This document shows positions 33,481 through 45,800 of a DNA stretch of 64,000 bases, one piece after another. The DNA is from Nelumbo lutea (taxonomy: Eukaryota; Streptophyta; Magnoliopsida; Proteales; Nelumbonaceae). A model generated the notes under the pieces. The model worked only from the letters and a program-made list of their open reading frames with translations. It did no database searches and was not told where the DNA came from. The stretch spans positions 80,132,270 to 80,196,269 of the forward strand of contig JAKGHH010000004.1 in the NCBI GenBank assembly GCA_022828595.1, read 5' to 3'. The position numbers were made by a program, and so were the translations under genes. Each line of letters begins with the position of its first letter. Positions within the stretch are counted from its first letter, which is position 1.

Positions 33481-36400
33481 ATATATACATATATTAAAAT
33501 TGGTCCTTCCATGTCAGCAACCCTCTCCTTGCTTCAAACCCCTTTCCCTAATTTTTATGTTTTTTTTGAATTTTTTATTTTTTTAGTTCCACAACTACCA
33601 TTAAACCAATAAGGAAATCACATATGCTTAACCATTTCTAACAACCATAAAGAAAAAGGGATTTTCTTTTCTATTTCTAAAACCAATAAGGAAATTACAT
33701 ATGCTTAACTATTTATTGTTTTTATAATTATGCTTTCAATATTTATTTATAAATGTATTTTTATTTTTGCTATTTAATAGAAAATTATAAACAATTAATT
33801 GAGATTAAACAACTATTATTTAACTTTTGAAATTTTATTTATTGTATTTTTGTTATAAATTTATTTTTAGTAATTATATATTTTTATAATTTATAGATTA
33901 TAACTTATTAGAGATTAAACTGTTATTTAAGATTACACTATTTATTGACTAATTTAGTATATTTTCAGTATTTATTATATTTTTGTAATTATTGTAGTTT
34001 TATTATATATCTATTATATTTTCATTATAAACTTATTTTCAATGATTGTGTACATTTGCTTTAAATTTTCAATAATTATTGGAGATTAAACTATTGTTAT
34101 TTATTAGAGATTAGACTATAAATTTTGTTGAAATTAGGAATGTTCAATGATTGGTTCAGTTCAGTTGCAGGGTATTTTGCTAACCAAATCAATCCGATCA
34201 AGTCCGCAATTTATCACTCGAAACCGATTGACCATTAGCGAAAATCCACCAACTCTAGTTTTATCGATTTGGATCTATTGTTTAACTTTTGCTTAACAAA
34301 ATATGGGTCCCCATCACCATGCCTCTCATTGCTCTATTATCCCCACCCTACATTTTCATTAACTTTCCCTCCTCTCCCCTTCCCACCACTTCCATTAAGC
34401 CATGTCACCCAAATACCTAAAAATATTCCTATAATCTCTTTTCCAAGGTATCTCATTTAAACCAATAGGAAAGTATTATATTGCCCCACTCTAACCCTAG
34501 TCAATTTCTAAAATGCATCCCCTCAATCTATATCCACTCTCCCTCATTTCAAATATTCATATTAATATTTAATCCCACCCATATTCAATGAGTATTAAGC
34601 ATTGTTATGACCAAAAGTTAATAAATGCGGTGAGTAAATTACCAAAAATTAAATATTCTTATTAGTATGGTTAGTAAATTATAAAAATATAATAAATATT
34701 GTTATTAATTAAGACATTAACAATATTTTACTTAAATAGAGAACTCTTTAACTAATTTCTATAAAATTGAGAATTATATTTAACAATTATCAAAAAGTAT
34801 AAAATTTTAGTTATTGTTATTATTATAATTAATAACCAAATACAAAAGGGGAACAAAAATATTATAATGTTAGAAAATGAACTGATTAGTTAATTCATAT
34901 TAAAAAATAAAAGATAAATTAGTGTAATTTTGTTAGTAACATACAATTTTTGAAAAGATCAATAAATCCCCATAGTTACACAAATGTAATAATTTTTTTC
35001 AAAAGTTTTCATAAAATACTATTTTTGAAATTAAAAGATATAAAGTATTTGAAAGTTTTAAAATGCATTAAATGGTTATTGAAAAATATTAGAATATTTT
35101 GGAAACTTTAGGAAAATTTATTACATTTGATAGATTTTGGAAAACCATTGAAAATTATGTAATTTTCATTGTAAATTATTAAAGATAAATGACTATAGGA
35201 AATGGAAAACTATAATTTGAATAAATAATTACACAAATTATTAAGATACATTAGTATAATATTGGAAAAAGGAAATTATTGGCTAGTTTATATAGAAATT
35301 ATAAGATAAATTAATATAATTTTGTAAGTAAACCATTTAAAAATAAAATATATTATTTTATACAAATTTAAATAAATTTTCAAAATTACACAGGTACAAT
35401 ACATTTTCCAAATTTTTCATAAAATTATATTTGTGAATATTAAAGACAATTTAGTGTACTTTTATAAATTTACCATGTGGTTGATACTCAATATATCCTT
35501 TTGGTAATTTCTACATCAAATTGAATATTGGGTTGATGGGGATAGTGTTTTTTAAACTGAATCAAACAAAGTGGTTAGACCCAAAAAATTGGGAACCGGT
35601 CTTTTCACTTCAAAACTGCTTTTTGTACAAAAACCGTTTATTTGGTCATAGAACCGCAAACTTGGGCGATCAATCAACTAGACAATAGTTTTTGGCATTT
35701 TTTGTTTTTCTAATTTTTTATTTTTTTTGTCAAAGTGGGTCATACGTTCGGATCGAACAATCAGACCGTTGAACCCCATAACGGTTCCCTATTCAGTCCA
35801 ATTTTAAAAACCTTAGACGGGGAGTGGGTGCCTTGCCTTGAGCTTGGCTTGGTGTGTGGCATGGCCTGACCCATGAACTAGTTCAACCCACGGCATGAGT
35901 CGTGGGTTGTGCCGAACCGACCCCCCAAATTATCCTAGAGGAGGGAAGCATGGCTTGAGACGCCTCTTGGGCCAGCATGGCACGACCCGCACTTTATGCG
36001 GGCCACATGTTGGTCGTGTTGTGCCGACCCAGCACGACCCAATTTACACCTCTACTTGAACCCACCCAATGCTGGGGATGAGGCAGGGAAATTCGAGGAT
36101 TTTTAATCCTTGATGAGGAGTGGGATGCCTTGCCCCTGAACTCGCCTGACATTGAGGAGTGGTTACCTTGCCCTGAACCCACATGACACTGTGGATGAGG
36201 CAGGAATGGGGTAGAGTGTCTTGACTATGGGGCAGGAAAAGGGATGGGGTGCCCTGCCCTAAACCCATCTCGTTGTCATTCCTATATAATTGTTAATTAT
36301 TAGTGGAATTAAGAAAATGTTAGCTTTTATATTTATTTTTATTTATTTAAAATTAATCAAAATTTCATTTAAAATAATAAAAAGAATAAAAATTATTAAA

Positions 36401-36553
36401 ATCACAAAAAAATATTAATAAAACTAATCTTTATTAAAAAATATTTGCTCATATTCAATTCACAATAATTATTTTTTATAAATCTCTATTAAATAAAAAA
36501 TAAAATTATTAAATCTTTCTGATTTTTCTGTGCATCACACGGGTCCCTCCTAA
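33446..36553 (+). mobile_element. Non-autonomous Helitron inserted in a hAT element
   Basis: It begins TCTCTC..., ends TCCCTCCTAA, and is inserted between A (33445) and T (36554) without target duplication, as Helitrons do. Just before the end, TGTGCATCACACGGG is the eroded 3' hairpin usual in plant Helitrons. The paralogous empty site in the copy at 29040-30275 reads, reverse-complemented, TTATCA-TATAATTTTATTTA, which confirms both ends to the base. I found no Rep/helicase ORF in the 3108 bp. The interior is AT-rich, with a G-rich degenerate segment at 35810-36270 that gives only chance frames. Confidence 0.85.
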
Positions 36554-37498
36554 TATAATTTTATTTACAAGGCATCGATCAAGAGTCCTAGACACTACAC
36601 ATATGCACCTATTATATAAATTATTTTTATTTTTTATTTATTAACATCAACAAAAGGTTGAATATATATTAAATTCTCGAATACAAATTAAAATGTTAAT
36701 AATTTATAAAAATCTAATATTGACTTAAAGTATATCAAATTTGTTAAATTTTATAATATACATATGATATAAAAATGCATAATTTTTAATTACTAAAACA
36801 ATCATTCCATTATTAATATTTTATTTATATAATTTTTATAATATGAAAAATATTTTTTTGAAATAAATATAGATTAATGAATTTGATAAATTCAATTTAA
36901 TGTTATTAAATGTTTTATAAATAATAATTTTCTTTTATAAAAATAATAAATATGTTGTTATTACTTATTAATATAAATAAAAATTTTAATTAATAATTTA
37001 TAAAAATATATAATAATTTTAATATGCATATCATTTGCATATTTATAAATTTTAAGTGTTAAAATAGTTAATATATTATTAATATTTTATTTGTATAATT
37101 TTCTTGATATTAAAATCATCTTTTTCATATAAACATGGATTTGATAGATTATTTATTGTATTGGTTTATAAAATACTATTTTTGAATACTATTCTTTTGA
37201 AATTTTAGTTAGAGTTTTTTTTGGTAATAGAGATTGAAAAAGAAATCGCATGTAGAAAAGGAAGTTAATAAAGTATATTTTATTTTATTTATTATCACAA
37301 GGGCAAACATGGATTAGTGGCTTGGGATTGCATTTAAGACCACGTATCGGCTGATACAATGCGATACAGGTTGATACAGATTTGTATCACTACGATACAT
37401 ATGACTCAGGGATATGCTTATGTTCATAGCGTATCTCGTACTAGCATAGGCTGATACGATACACCTCGTATATCGATATTAAAATCCTTGTTAGCAAG

Positions 37499-39957
37499 GA
37501 ATCTAGATCTCCTGCATTCGACTTCGTGTTTGTTAATGTGCACTTCTAATTAAAACATTTCACGTCACACTTTGCATTGCCAAATCCCGTTCACATGTGC
37601 AATCTTTATTTTAATGACAAGTTTCTTCTATTTTCTTCCTTTGATAATTTAAAACATAAAAGAAAAGTGTTTAAAAATCTGGTTATTAACCTTCAAATGC
37701 GAGAGAAACAAAAAGTTATAGAAAAAATCCTAAACACCACAACAATTGCAAACAAATGACTAGGAAAAAGACAAGAAAAATGCTATTAACAAATCACAAG
37801 GAGTATAATCCATTGGTATAATTCCTTATTTTATTTCATCAATCTTCATCCAAGGGACCAAATACATGTAAAAATAAATAAAATATAGAAAGAAGTGTAG
37901 GAATTATTTGCAAAATGGGGTTTTTGTTTCATTTTTCAATATTGTTCTCGAATTTTCATCAAAAAGTCAAATGAAAAACTATGATTGTTAAACAAATGTA
38001 AAAGGTAGGTATTACGTAGACGAAATGAAAAAGTTATCAAATAAAATAGATTTAAATGCTATTTTTCAAGATAAATGAATGATAAGTTTAAAAGTAATAG
38101 AGGTCTACATTTTCTTTATGATGATTCCATTGATGTTAAAACAATACCATTTATCAAGTCGTACAAAATTTCAGTCATCAACAATAGTATCATACTATCT
38201 TGCTGCCGTAGTGATAATCAAATTTGAAAAACTAGTTAATGAATCCAATTAATATGCCATCATTATCTTAGACACCTTTTTTGGAAGGGGATTAGGGGAC
38301 TATACAATATTGATATTAAATTTCCCCAATGAAGAAATCTAAGAGGAAATGACATAATCGATTAAAAAGTTCATTATGCTGCATTTGGAAGCAATGCAAA
38401 TGGAGTGTAAATCCTAGTTCAGGGTAAATTTGCACTATAGTTCACTATTGTCTGTGTTTGACAACATTACATTTATGCATTGACAAATGACAAATCAATG
38501 CATATTTAAAATGTTAATAAGATGTAAAAGTACATCAATAAAAAACAAGTAAATTTGTATTCAAATGAGCTTTTGATAAAAAAAAACACATGTTTTATTG
38601 GAATTAATGTTTGCATCCATTACAACTAAAATTTTGTTTGGTAAGAAAGTAAATTTGTCAGTGTAAAACTAATCCAATTTTGCAATTGATCCGAATAGGT
38701 TTACACTCTACACATTTGCATTCACACTTATTTGCATTGTTTCCAAACGCAGCGTTAAGAATAATCAAACCTCAAACCTATTGTTTTGTTAAGTTTCTCA
38801 TTTCGGGATTTTTTGCACCTTAAACCAGTTAATGACAATAGGTTGAACATGTCTAATTTTTCACCTCAAGCCTACACTCCCCCATTACTAATATCATGTG
38901 ATTTCACATTATAGAGAACCCTTGAACTCTTGCATTTCTTTAGGGTCCTCAAGTAATAATTTTACTATTTAACCTAAAGCATGTAGATATTAGGTATGGA
39001 AATCAACATTTTCCCTCTTGTATGTTGTAAACATATCAAGTATGTAAACTCTATTTTTTACGATGATGAAGTTATATTATTAAAAGTAGGTTATTTTATT
39101 TTTTTCTTAAATATGGATGCTTATAAAGTTTTGCAATTTATAGGGGGAGTATAGTTATTGGTATGTTCAATTTCATAACCAACCCCACTCAATCTTGTTG
39201 CCAAAAGCGAAAAAAATCCCAATCAAATTTATTCCATTGACCAAAAAGAAAAACTTTACAAAATCGCTTAACAAAACTTTGCTACCAACAAGCACCAACA
39301 ACATGAGAAATTCTTTAGTCAATGTGGATATCAAACTTGTCTTGAATGATGTGATTCATGTATATAACCAAATAGGAAAAATATAGTGAAATATGCAAGA
39401 CATTTCAAATTGAAAGAATTAGTAGAATATGAATAATGCATGCATGAAAATAGGGGAAAATCCACAGAGAAAAATCAGTTTTTCCCAATTCATTATTTAG
39501 TACTTTCGTCTTTATTTTTTTATTTGGGGGGTGGGGGGTTAATGTTTTTCAGTATTTTTAATTTATCGACATCTTGAGAATAAGGTTAAGTTATAGTCTT
39601 TTAGAATTTTAGTATTCTTAATAAAAATTTCATAACTTAGTCCAAACCTGCTAGACTTACAAATTTTCAAGTTCCAACAACAAATTTCTTATGAACTTGG
39701 TTTAGCTTAGATCTACACCAATCACATAGCATAATGCAAATAACAGGGTTGTAAACGGATTAGATTCAAATTAGACCCGACTACATCCACGTCTATATTT
39801 GATTATGAAATCTTTAGATCTACATCTGTATCCAACTATTATGTTAGAGTTTTGATCAAATTCAATTTTAATCCAAAACCATATTATTGTGTTTAAAATT
39901 ACCAAAAAATAATAAAGAATAAAACAACTATTTTTAAAGTATCTATCTATCTATCTA
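37499..39957. other. AT-rich intergenic stretch with one clear MITE and no gene
   Basis: Apart from the MITE at 38377-38754 and a TATC run just before 39958, I see only short AT-rich chance frames and no domain signature. Confidence 0.45.
38377..38754. mobile_element. PIF/Harbinger-type MITE, 378 bp
   Basis: TTA flanks both sides (38374-38376 and 38755-38757). The ends TGCTGCATTTGGAAGCAATG and, in reverse complement, CGCTGCGTTTGGAAACAATG are inverted repeats. Confidence 0.75.
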
Positions 39958-42900
39958 TCTATACTACTTTAAAAAGCACGAATAGCCACAAAAAAATATT
40001 TCTGAAATTTTCTCAATACAAAATTTACCCTTCCATATTTAAATTTATTCATAAAACAATAGGGCAAATAGGGTAATTGGTTCCTGATATTAAATGAGTT
40101 GAAAAAATGTAATATTAAGATATTCAACGCATTGAATTCCCTTTCATTAAATCCAACATTTAAGGTATTAACTTGCATTTACCTTCATAAAATCATATAT
40201 TTAAGGCATTTTTATTTATTTTCATCACTAAATTCTATTAATTAAATCCATACATATTAAAATAATAATTCCAATAAGATAAAAATATATACTTTTAAAA
40301 TATACCTGAAAAAGTATTGTTTTCATCTAAGTGGTGGTAAAAAATTAAACCATTTTAAGTCAAATGGGCCAATCAATGTTGCCATAATTAAATAATAAAA
40401 TTAAAAAACTGGTAAAATGCAAAAATACATAGAATTTTAAAAAAATGGGGTTAATCTTAACATAATATATTCAACATATTAAACAATAATACATATGATA
40501 AATAATAAATGTTTTAATTAATGATGAGAATGGAATATAAAATTTAAAACTAATTGGAAATAAAACTATTTTCACATTCATTCTCATTAAATATCATTTT
40601 GAAGGTATATTCTCTCATTAAATCTTATATCTAAGTAATACTTTTCTCATCATTAAATTCTATTAATTAAATCAACAACATTAATTTTAATAGCATAAAA
40701 ATAAATATTTTGAAAAGTAATTTGAAGACAAAACCACTGCCTTCCCTCTTGGTGATGGATAAGAAATTTAACCATTTGGGTCAAATGGGTTAACCAATAT
40801 TGTCATAATTAAATAATCAATTAAAAATAAATAAAATATCAAAATACAAAAAAGAAGAGAGAATTGGGCATATATTTAATAATATATATTCATTATACTA
40901 ATAAAATAAGAATTATATGTAATAAGTAATTTTATTAATGATGAAAATGGAATGTCAAATCTAAAATCAACCTAAAAATGAAATGATGTCATAATTAAAT
41001 AAGAAAAATTTTGAAATAAAAAATATAATTAATCATAAATAAAAAAATGGGACACTTATTTATTATATATTTATAAAAAATAAAAATGTTGGATACATTT
41101 CTAATATAATACCATCATTATATCAAACAAAAAAAAGTATTATACATAAGAAATAATTTTATCAATGATGGAAATGTAATACAAAATTCAATGTCAATAA
41201 GAAATCAGAGTAATTTTCAATATAGGTGGTAGGTTGGTGGTTCGGGTCCTTTTTTTGGGGGGTATTCGGTGCTATGCACCATTAATAATTTCCCCCTGAC
41301 CCCCTTTTTCCCCAAAGTGCTGGGTGTGGGATTTGATTTTGCGTCAACACTGGAACAATCCAGTTAACGCACCAACGAGCTATCCCTTTGTTGGTTATTT
41401 GGGTCGAATGGATTAACTGATGATATTATAGTTAAACAATAAATCTTTAAAAATAAAAAAGTGTAAGTAATCAAAAGAATAAATAAACAAATATATCTTA
41501 ATTATGTCAAACAAAATTTAAGTATGATATGTAAAAAATATTCCTATAATGTAGATGAAATATGTAATTTAATATTCATCCGAAAACAAAGCTATTATTT
41601 AGATGGTGGGTCAATGATCCAACTTTTCAAAGATACTCATGATGTCATAATTGAATAAAAAACATTTAGAAAAAGATAGAAACACAAAAAATGAAAAAAA
41701 TACTGAATTTTATAAAAATACATTTTGGAACATTTTTAATGTTCTATATTCATCATATTTAATAAAAAATAATTGTTAAAATAAAAATTCTTCTTGCCAC
41801 AAATAAATAATAAAAATTCAAAATAGATAAAATGAATATACATATAGAGAGAAATTAAAAAAAGAAACATTTTTAATATCATATATTCAACATATTAAAC
41901 AATTATAAGTATTATAAATAATAAATGTTTTTATTAATGATGAAAATGAAATGTAAAATTTAAAACCATTTAGAAATGTAAATATTTTCCTATTTTCTCT
42001 CATTAAATTTCTTATATATCATATATTATCTCATTAAATCCTATATTCAAGATAAAATGTTATCATTAAATTCTACTAATTAACTCCATGACATTAATTT
42101 TAATAGTATGAAAGTAAATATTTTTAAAATTAATTTTAAAAAAACCATTTTCTTCCATTTGGGGTCAAATGGGCTAATAAATAATGTCATAGTTAAATAA
42201 CAAAAATAAAATATAATACAAAAAATAGAAATTGACATGTCTCTAATATTGTATATTTATTATACTAAACAAAAATAAATATGAAATGTATGAAGTATTT
42301 GTATTAATGATGAAAATGGAATGCCACATTTACAATCGACATAAAAATGAAATGATGTCATTGTCAAATAATAAAATTTAAAAAAATAGAAAATACAAAG
42401 AATCATAAAAAATAGAAAAAGTTGGGCACATATCTAATGTTATATATTTATAAAAATAAAATATTGGGTACATCTCTAATATTATTCAATATATTAAACA
42501 AAATTAAATAGTTTTTGGTCAAATAACAAAAATAAGTATTAAACATAAGAAATGATTTTATCAATGATGGAAATGTAATACAAATTTAATGTCATCATAG
42601 AAATCAAACTATTTTCTTTTTTGGGTGATGGGTTATGGATCAATTGATGATATGATAGTTAAATAGTAATTGCTACAAAGTAAAAAAAAAAAGTACAAAT
42701 AATCAAGAATGTATACAAAATTAATATAATAGTTTTGTCGAACACAAATTAAGTGTGATAAGGGAAAGTTATTTATATAGTGTAGATGAAAGATATAATT
42801 TAAAACTGATATGAAAGCAACTCTATTTTCTTGTCTAGGTGGTGGGTCAAACTTTTCAAGGAAAATCATGATGTCATAATTGAATAATAGATATTAAAAA

Positions 42901-43318
42901 AGAAAGATAGAACACAAAAAATGAAAAAAATACATATTTTTGTCAAAAACATTTGAAAATAATTCTAATGTTGCATATTCATTATATTAAATAAAATAAT
43001 CATTAAAATACAAATTATTTTTATTTATGATAGAAGTGTAATAATAATAACAACAACAACAACAATACTAATGATAATAACTGTTATTGTAATTTAAAAT
43101 TTTCATGTGCAAATGCATGTACACATTTCTACAAGCATTTTGTTAATTTTTCAATTTTTATATGTAAAATTCAAGTAATTAATATGAAGAAAAATATATA
43201 GTTGCATGTGATTAAATAATAGAGTATAATAATAAAATATTAAATTTATCAATTATAAGCTTTATATAATTATACATAATACATATGCTAGCGGGTGACC
43301 ACTGCGTTGCAGGACTAA
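39958..43318 (+). mobile_element. Second Helitron, 3.4 kb, with internal duplications
   Basis: The start TCTATACTACTTTAAAAAGC is a canonical plant Helitron 5' end preceded by A. Because a TATC microsatellite precedes it, the true first base could be up to 16 bp further left. The end GACCACTGCGTTGCAGGACTAA followed by T carries an eroded hairpin (CTGC-GTT-GCAG) and the CTAA terminus. The inside repeats a unit of about 0.4 kb marked by GGGTCAAATGG...ATGTCATAATTGAATAA. Two segments about 1.4 kb apart are near copies (around 41161 and 42560). It has no Rep/helicase ORF and is non-autonomous. Confidence 0.7.
41249..41390 (-). mobile_element. SINE inside the second Helitron
   Basis: Reverse-complemented it reads GGATAGCTCGTTGGTGCG (A-box-like), ACTGGATTGTTCCAG, then AAATCAAATCCC (B-box-like), and ends in an A-run. 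Flanks TTGGTGGTTCGGGTC (41234-41248) and TTGGTTATTTGGGTC (41391-41405) are a degenerate 15-bp duplication. The paralogous Helitron segment near 42625 lacks it. Confidence 0.65.
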
Positions 43319-44051
43319 TCAATGTAGAAAAATAATTCTCAAAATAATAAAAGGGATAACTGGACTGCAGTCCACCTCAGAAATCTGAATTGCTGCCCCC
43401 TCATAGTTTACTAATAGGCTCCCTCCCTATAAACTACATTTTGCACGTGAATTTCGCATTAATCCATGTGCAGATTTGAATCCACCCGTAGAAATCCTAG
43501 CTCCACCCTAGGGGTGAACTGAACCATAAAAACCCCAAGATAAAAAAGAAATAGAGGCTCATTGAAATGAGACTGTCAACCGTTTGACATCGCAATTGAA
43601 TAGAAAAAATAAATGGAGGCTCATTGAAACGACACTATCAGTTGTCTAGCGTCTCGAGCCTCCTACACATGTGATAAATGAAATATACATTTGAGAAATG
43701 AAATACTTTCCATCTGTAATTCTCCACCAATCACCAACAATTATCATATGATTTTTAATTTTTGATTAAACTATGCGCATTTAACAAATAACAAAATTTT
43801 TATTTTATTTTAAATCCCCGTTCCCATGAAAAAAATACTTTATATAAAACAAACCTAAATCTCGACTTCAAACCATGAATATCCCCATTCCCACGAAGAA
43901 AATTCTTTTTTATAAACAAACTTAAATCCATCAAATTGGTCGACTTCCAACCATGAATATAATTCAGTCTAGTTCTATGAAAATCACAAAGCAATTAATT
44001 AAACAAACAAAAAAAAAAAAGAAATAAAGAAGTCACGGTGAATCGTTCAAC
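43319..44051. other. Intergenic, no gene seen
   Basis: It contains a short direct repeat (TTGAAA[CT]GA[CG]ACTATCA-type blocks near 43560 and 43622). A duplicated stretch around 43830 and 43890 both reads CCCATTCCCACGAA-like followed by AAATACTT or AAATTCTT. There is no coding evidence. Confidence 0.4.
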
Positions 44052-45345
44052 TTATGGTGGGCTATTTACCTTAAGAACTTCATCTAGAAAGACTTCCACT
44101 AGTCCAAGTCGGTGATTATCTATTAAATTTGTCATTATAGTTAGATAACTACTTTTCAGGTCAGGTATTCTTGCCTCGCGCATGTCCCTATACAAAGAAA
44201 AGGTTGATTGGAAATATTGGCTTGCTATAGATGCTTCTATTAGAGTATCATAGCAACATGCATCCAACTGAAGTCCATAAGCAGTTATCTTCATTACTAA
44301 ATGAGCAGCATTAGTTGTTCTATGCTATTTGTAGTAAGCCTTTAAGATTAACACATATACACCAAGGCCAACAGGACCTCCATGAGCATTCATCTCATCA
44401 ATAATACTATGTGCTTTATCTAATAACCCTAGATTAACACAAGCATTTGCAATCCCAAACCCCACAGAACCATCAGCCCTAATTGAAGAAGACTTTAATT
44501 TTTGAGATTCTATTATCAACTTAGTTAAACCCTTGACACCTTCATCTTGAAGAAACCCATTCAAAACTGCACTATAAGTTTCTTCACCAAAATTTGAATC
44601 ATGTACATCTCTCCCTTGCAAACTGCGTAGAATGGTTGCTGAAATGGATTATAAATTGCTTGATTTCACATACTCATGAATTCAATTATTGTAAAATATG
44701 CTCTTTGAAGAAAAACCAAAATCACCGATCAATTTCTCCAATTCAATAATCTTGTCTTCAAGCCCCTTCAATGCGTACAAGTAAGCAAGAAAACCAAAAC
44801 TTGACTCATCGGGTTGAACACCCAAAATAGACATAATTTCCACAACACTCTCGGCATCACTTATAGACTCCAGATGACAACATCATCCTTCCAATGCCGC
44901 ACTACAAGCAACTAAGCCAAGTTTCATGCTATCCAACTTCTCATCCAAAGCAATCCTACAGTTTTGGTTAAACACTTCTAAAAAAAGCAGCAAATCTACC
45001 ATCTTTCATACTTATTTCGATAAGCATGCATCCCTATAAACTAAAAGGAGGAAAATATATATTCTTGAACAATGATTTTATTAAAGCAAAAGCAGGGGCG
45101 GCAATGTTTGCAGATTTAATGGCATGTAAGAGAGTCTCTATTGTTTCAAGAGATAGAACTTCAGGATTATTCTTTAACAGAAAGATGATAGAAGCGAATG
45201 GCCTCTTAAGATTATGAACTTTAGAGAGTTGGAGAGATGCTTACTTGGGAATGCTGAATTGCTTGTGAGATCTTGAAAGACTTCCATGCTTCACCAGTGC
45301 CACGATTGTCAATGGATGCTACAAGGATGGACTCTAAGGCGATTT
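44052..45345 (-). pseudogene. Decayed PPR (pentatricopeptide repeat) protein gene
   Basis: Read on the minus strand from right to left, blocks in different frames follow the order of one PPR protein: LESILVASIDNRGTGEAWK (about 45345), NNPEVLSLETIETLLHAIK, SAALEG with a stop, SILGVQPDESSFGFLAYLY, EETYSAVLNGFLQDEGVKG, ANACVNLGLLDKAHSIIDEM, VYVLILKAYYK with a stop, LQLDACCYDTLIEAS and FSLYRDMREARIPDLKSSYL. P-class PPR proteins act in organelle RNA processing, but this copy has at least five stops or shifts. No intron is needed to connect the blocks. Which Arabidopsis PPR gene it derives from I cannot say safely. Confidence 0.8.
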
Positions 45346-45369
45346 TGTGTTATTGGGTTAGAGGTAGCG

Positions 45370-45800
45370 GCGCAGATGGAAGTCGAGTTGAATCCCAAGA
45401 TTCCGAGGAATGTCGCCGGAACTTGTGATTACATTTCAAATATGCCAGATGAATGCTTGGCCTGCATTTTCCAATCTCTTGGATCGGATGACCATAAAAG
45501 TTGTTATCTAGTCTGTCGACGATGGTTTCGAGTCAAAGGACAGAGCTGACACCGTCTATCGCTCAAGGCAGAATCTGATCTAAACCTCTTATTCCCTATA
45601 TCTTCTCTCGCTTCGATGTTGTAACCAATTTGGCATTGAAATGCGATCGACGATCCATCAACACTGGCGACGAGGCTCTTGTCCAAATATCTCTGCGTTG
45701 TCGAAACCTTACACGACTCAAGCTTCGGGTTTGTCGTTAATTGACCGACGCATGCATGGAGGCCTTTGCCAAGAACTACAAATCGGGCCAGGTGTCGCGA
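45370..45800 (+). pseudogene. Decayed SKIP2/VFB-type F-box gene, 5' part
   Basis: One frame reads DYISNMPDECLACIFQSLGS, then KSCYLVCRRWFRVKGQS, the F-box of SKIP2/VFB proteins, followed by TGA at 45547-45549. The same frame continues HRLSLKAESDL. After a shift, the expected continuation appears: VVTNLALKCDRRSINTGDEA, LRCRNLTRLKLRVCR, stop, LTDACMEAFAKN. Functional family members are SCF-E3 substrate receptors with leucine-rich repeats. Here the coding signal ends after the first repeats near 45800, so the copy is both mutated and truncated. Confidence 0.82.

Larger units (their letters stand above)
33183..37490. mobile_element. hAT element, inverse copy, split by a Helitron
   Basis: The ends CAATGATTAAAGTATCGG (33183) and, in reverse complement, CAAGGATTTTAATATCG (37490) match those of the copy at 29040-30275. 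Flanks TTTGCAAA and TTAGCAAG are compatible with a decayed 8-bp duplication. Parts 33183-33445 and 36554-37490 together align, reverse-complemented, with the other copy and sum to 1200 bp, against 1236 bp. The intervening 3108 bp are foreign. Confidence 0.8.

Noticed and set aside
35994..36268. Two minus-strand frames of 62 and 74 codons in a G-rich segment
   Set aside because: They come from a degenerate GGGCAGG/CCTGAACCC repeat inside the Helitron and show no domain.
33446..36553. Helitron carrying a captured host gene
   Set aside because: I looked for coding blocks in both strands and found only AT-rich or low-complexity frames.
39943..43000. CRISPR-like or satellite array
   Set aside because: The repeats are long (about 0.4 kb), diverged and bounded by Helitron ends; there are no short identical repeats with unique spacers.
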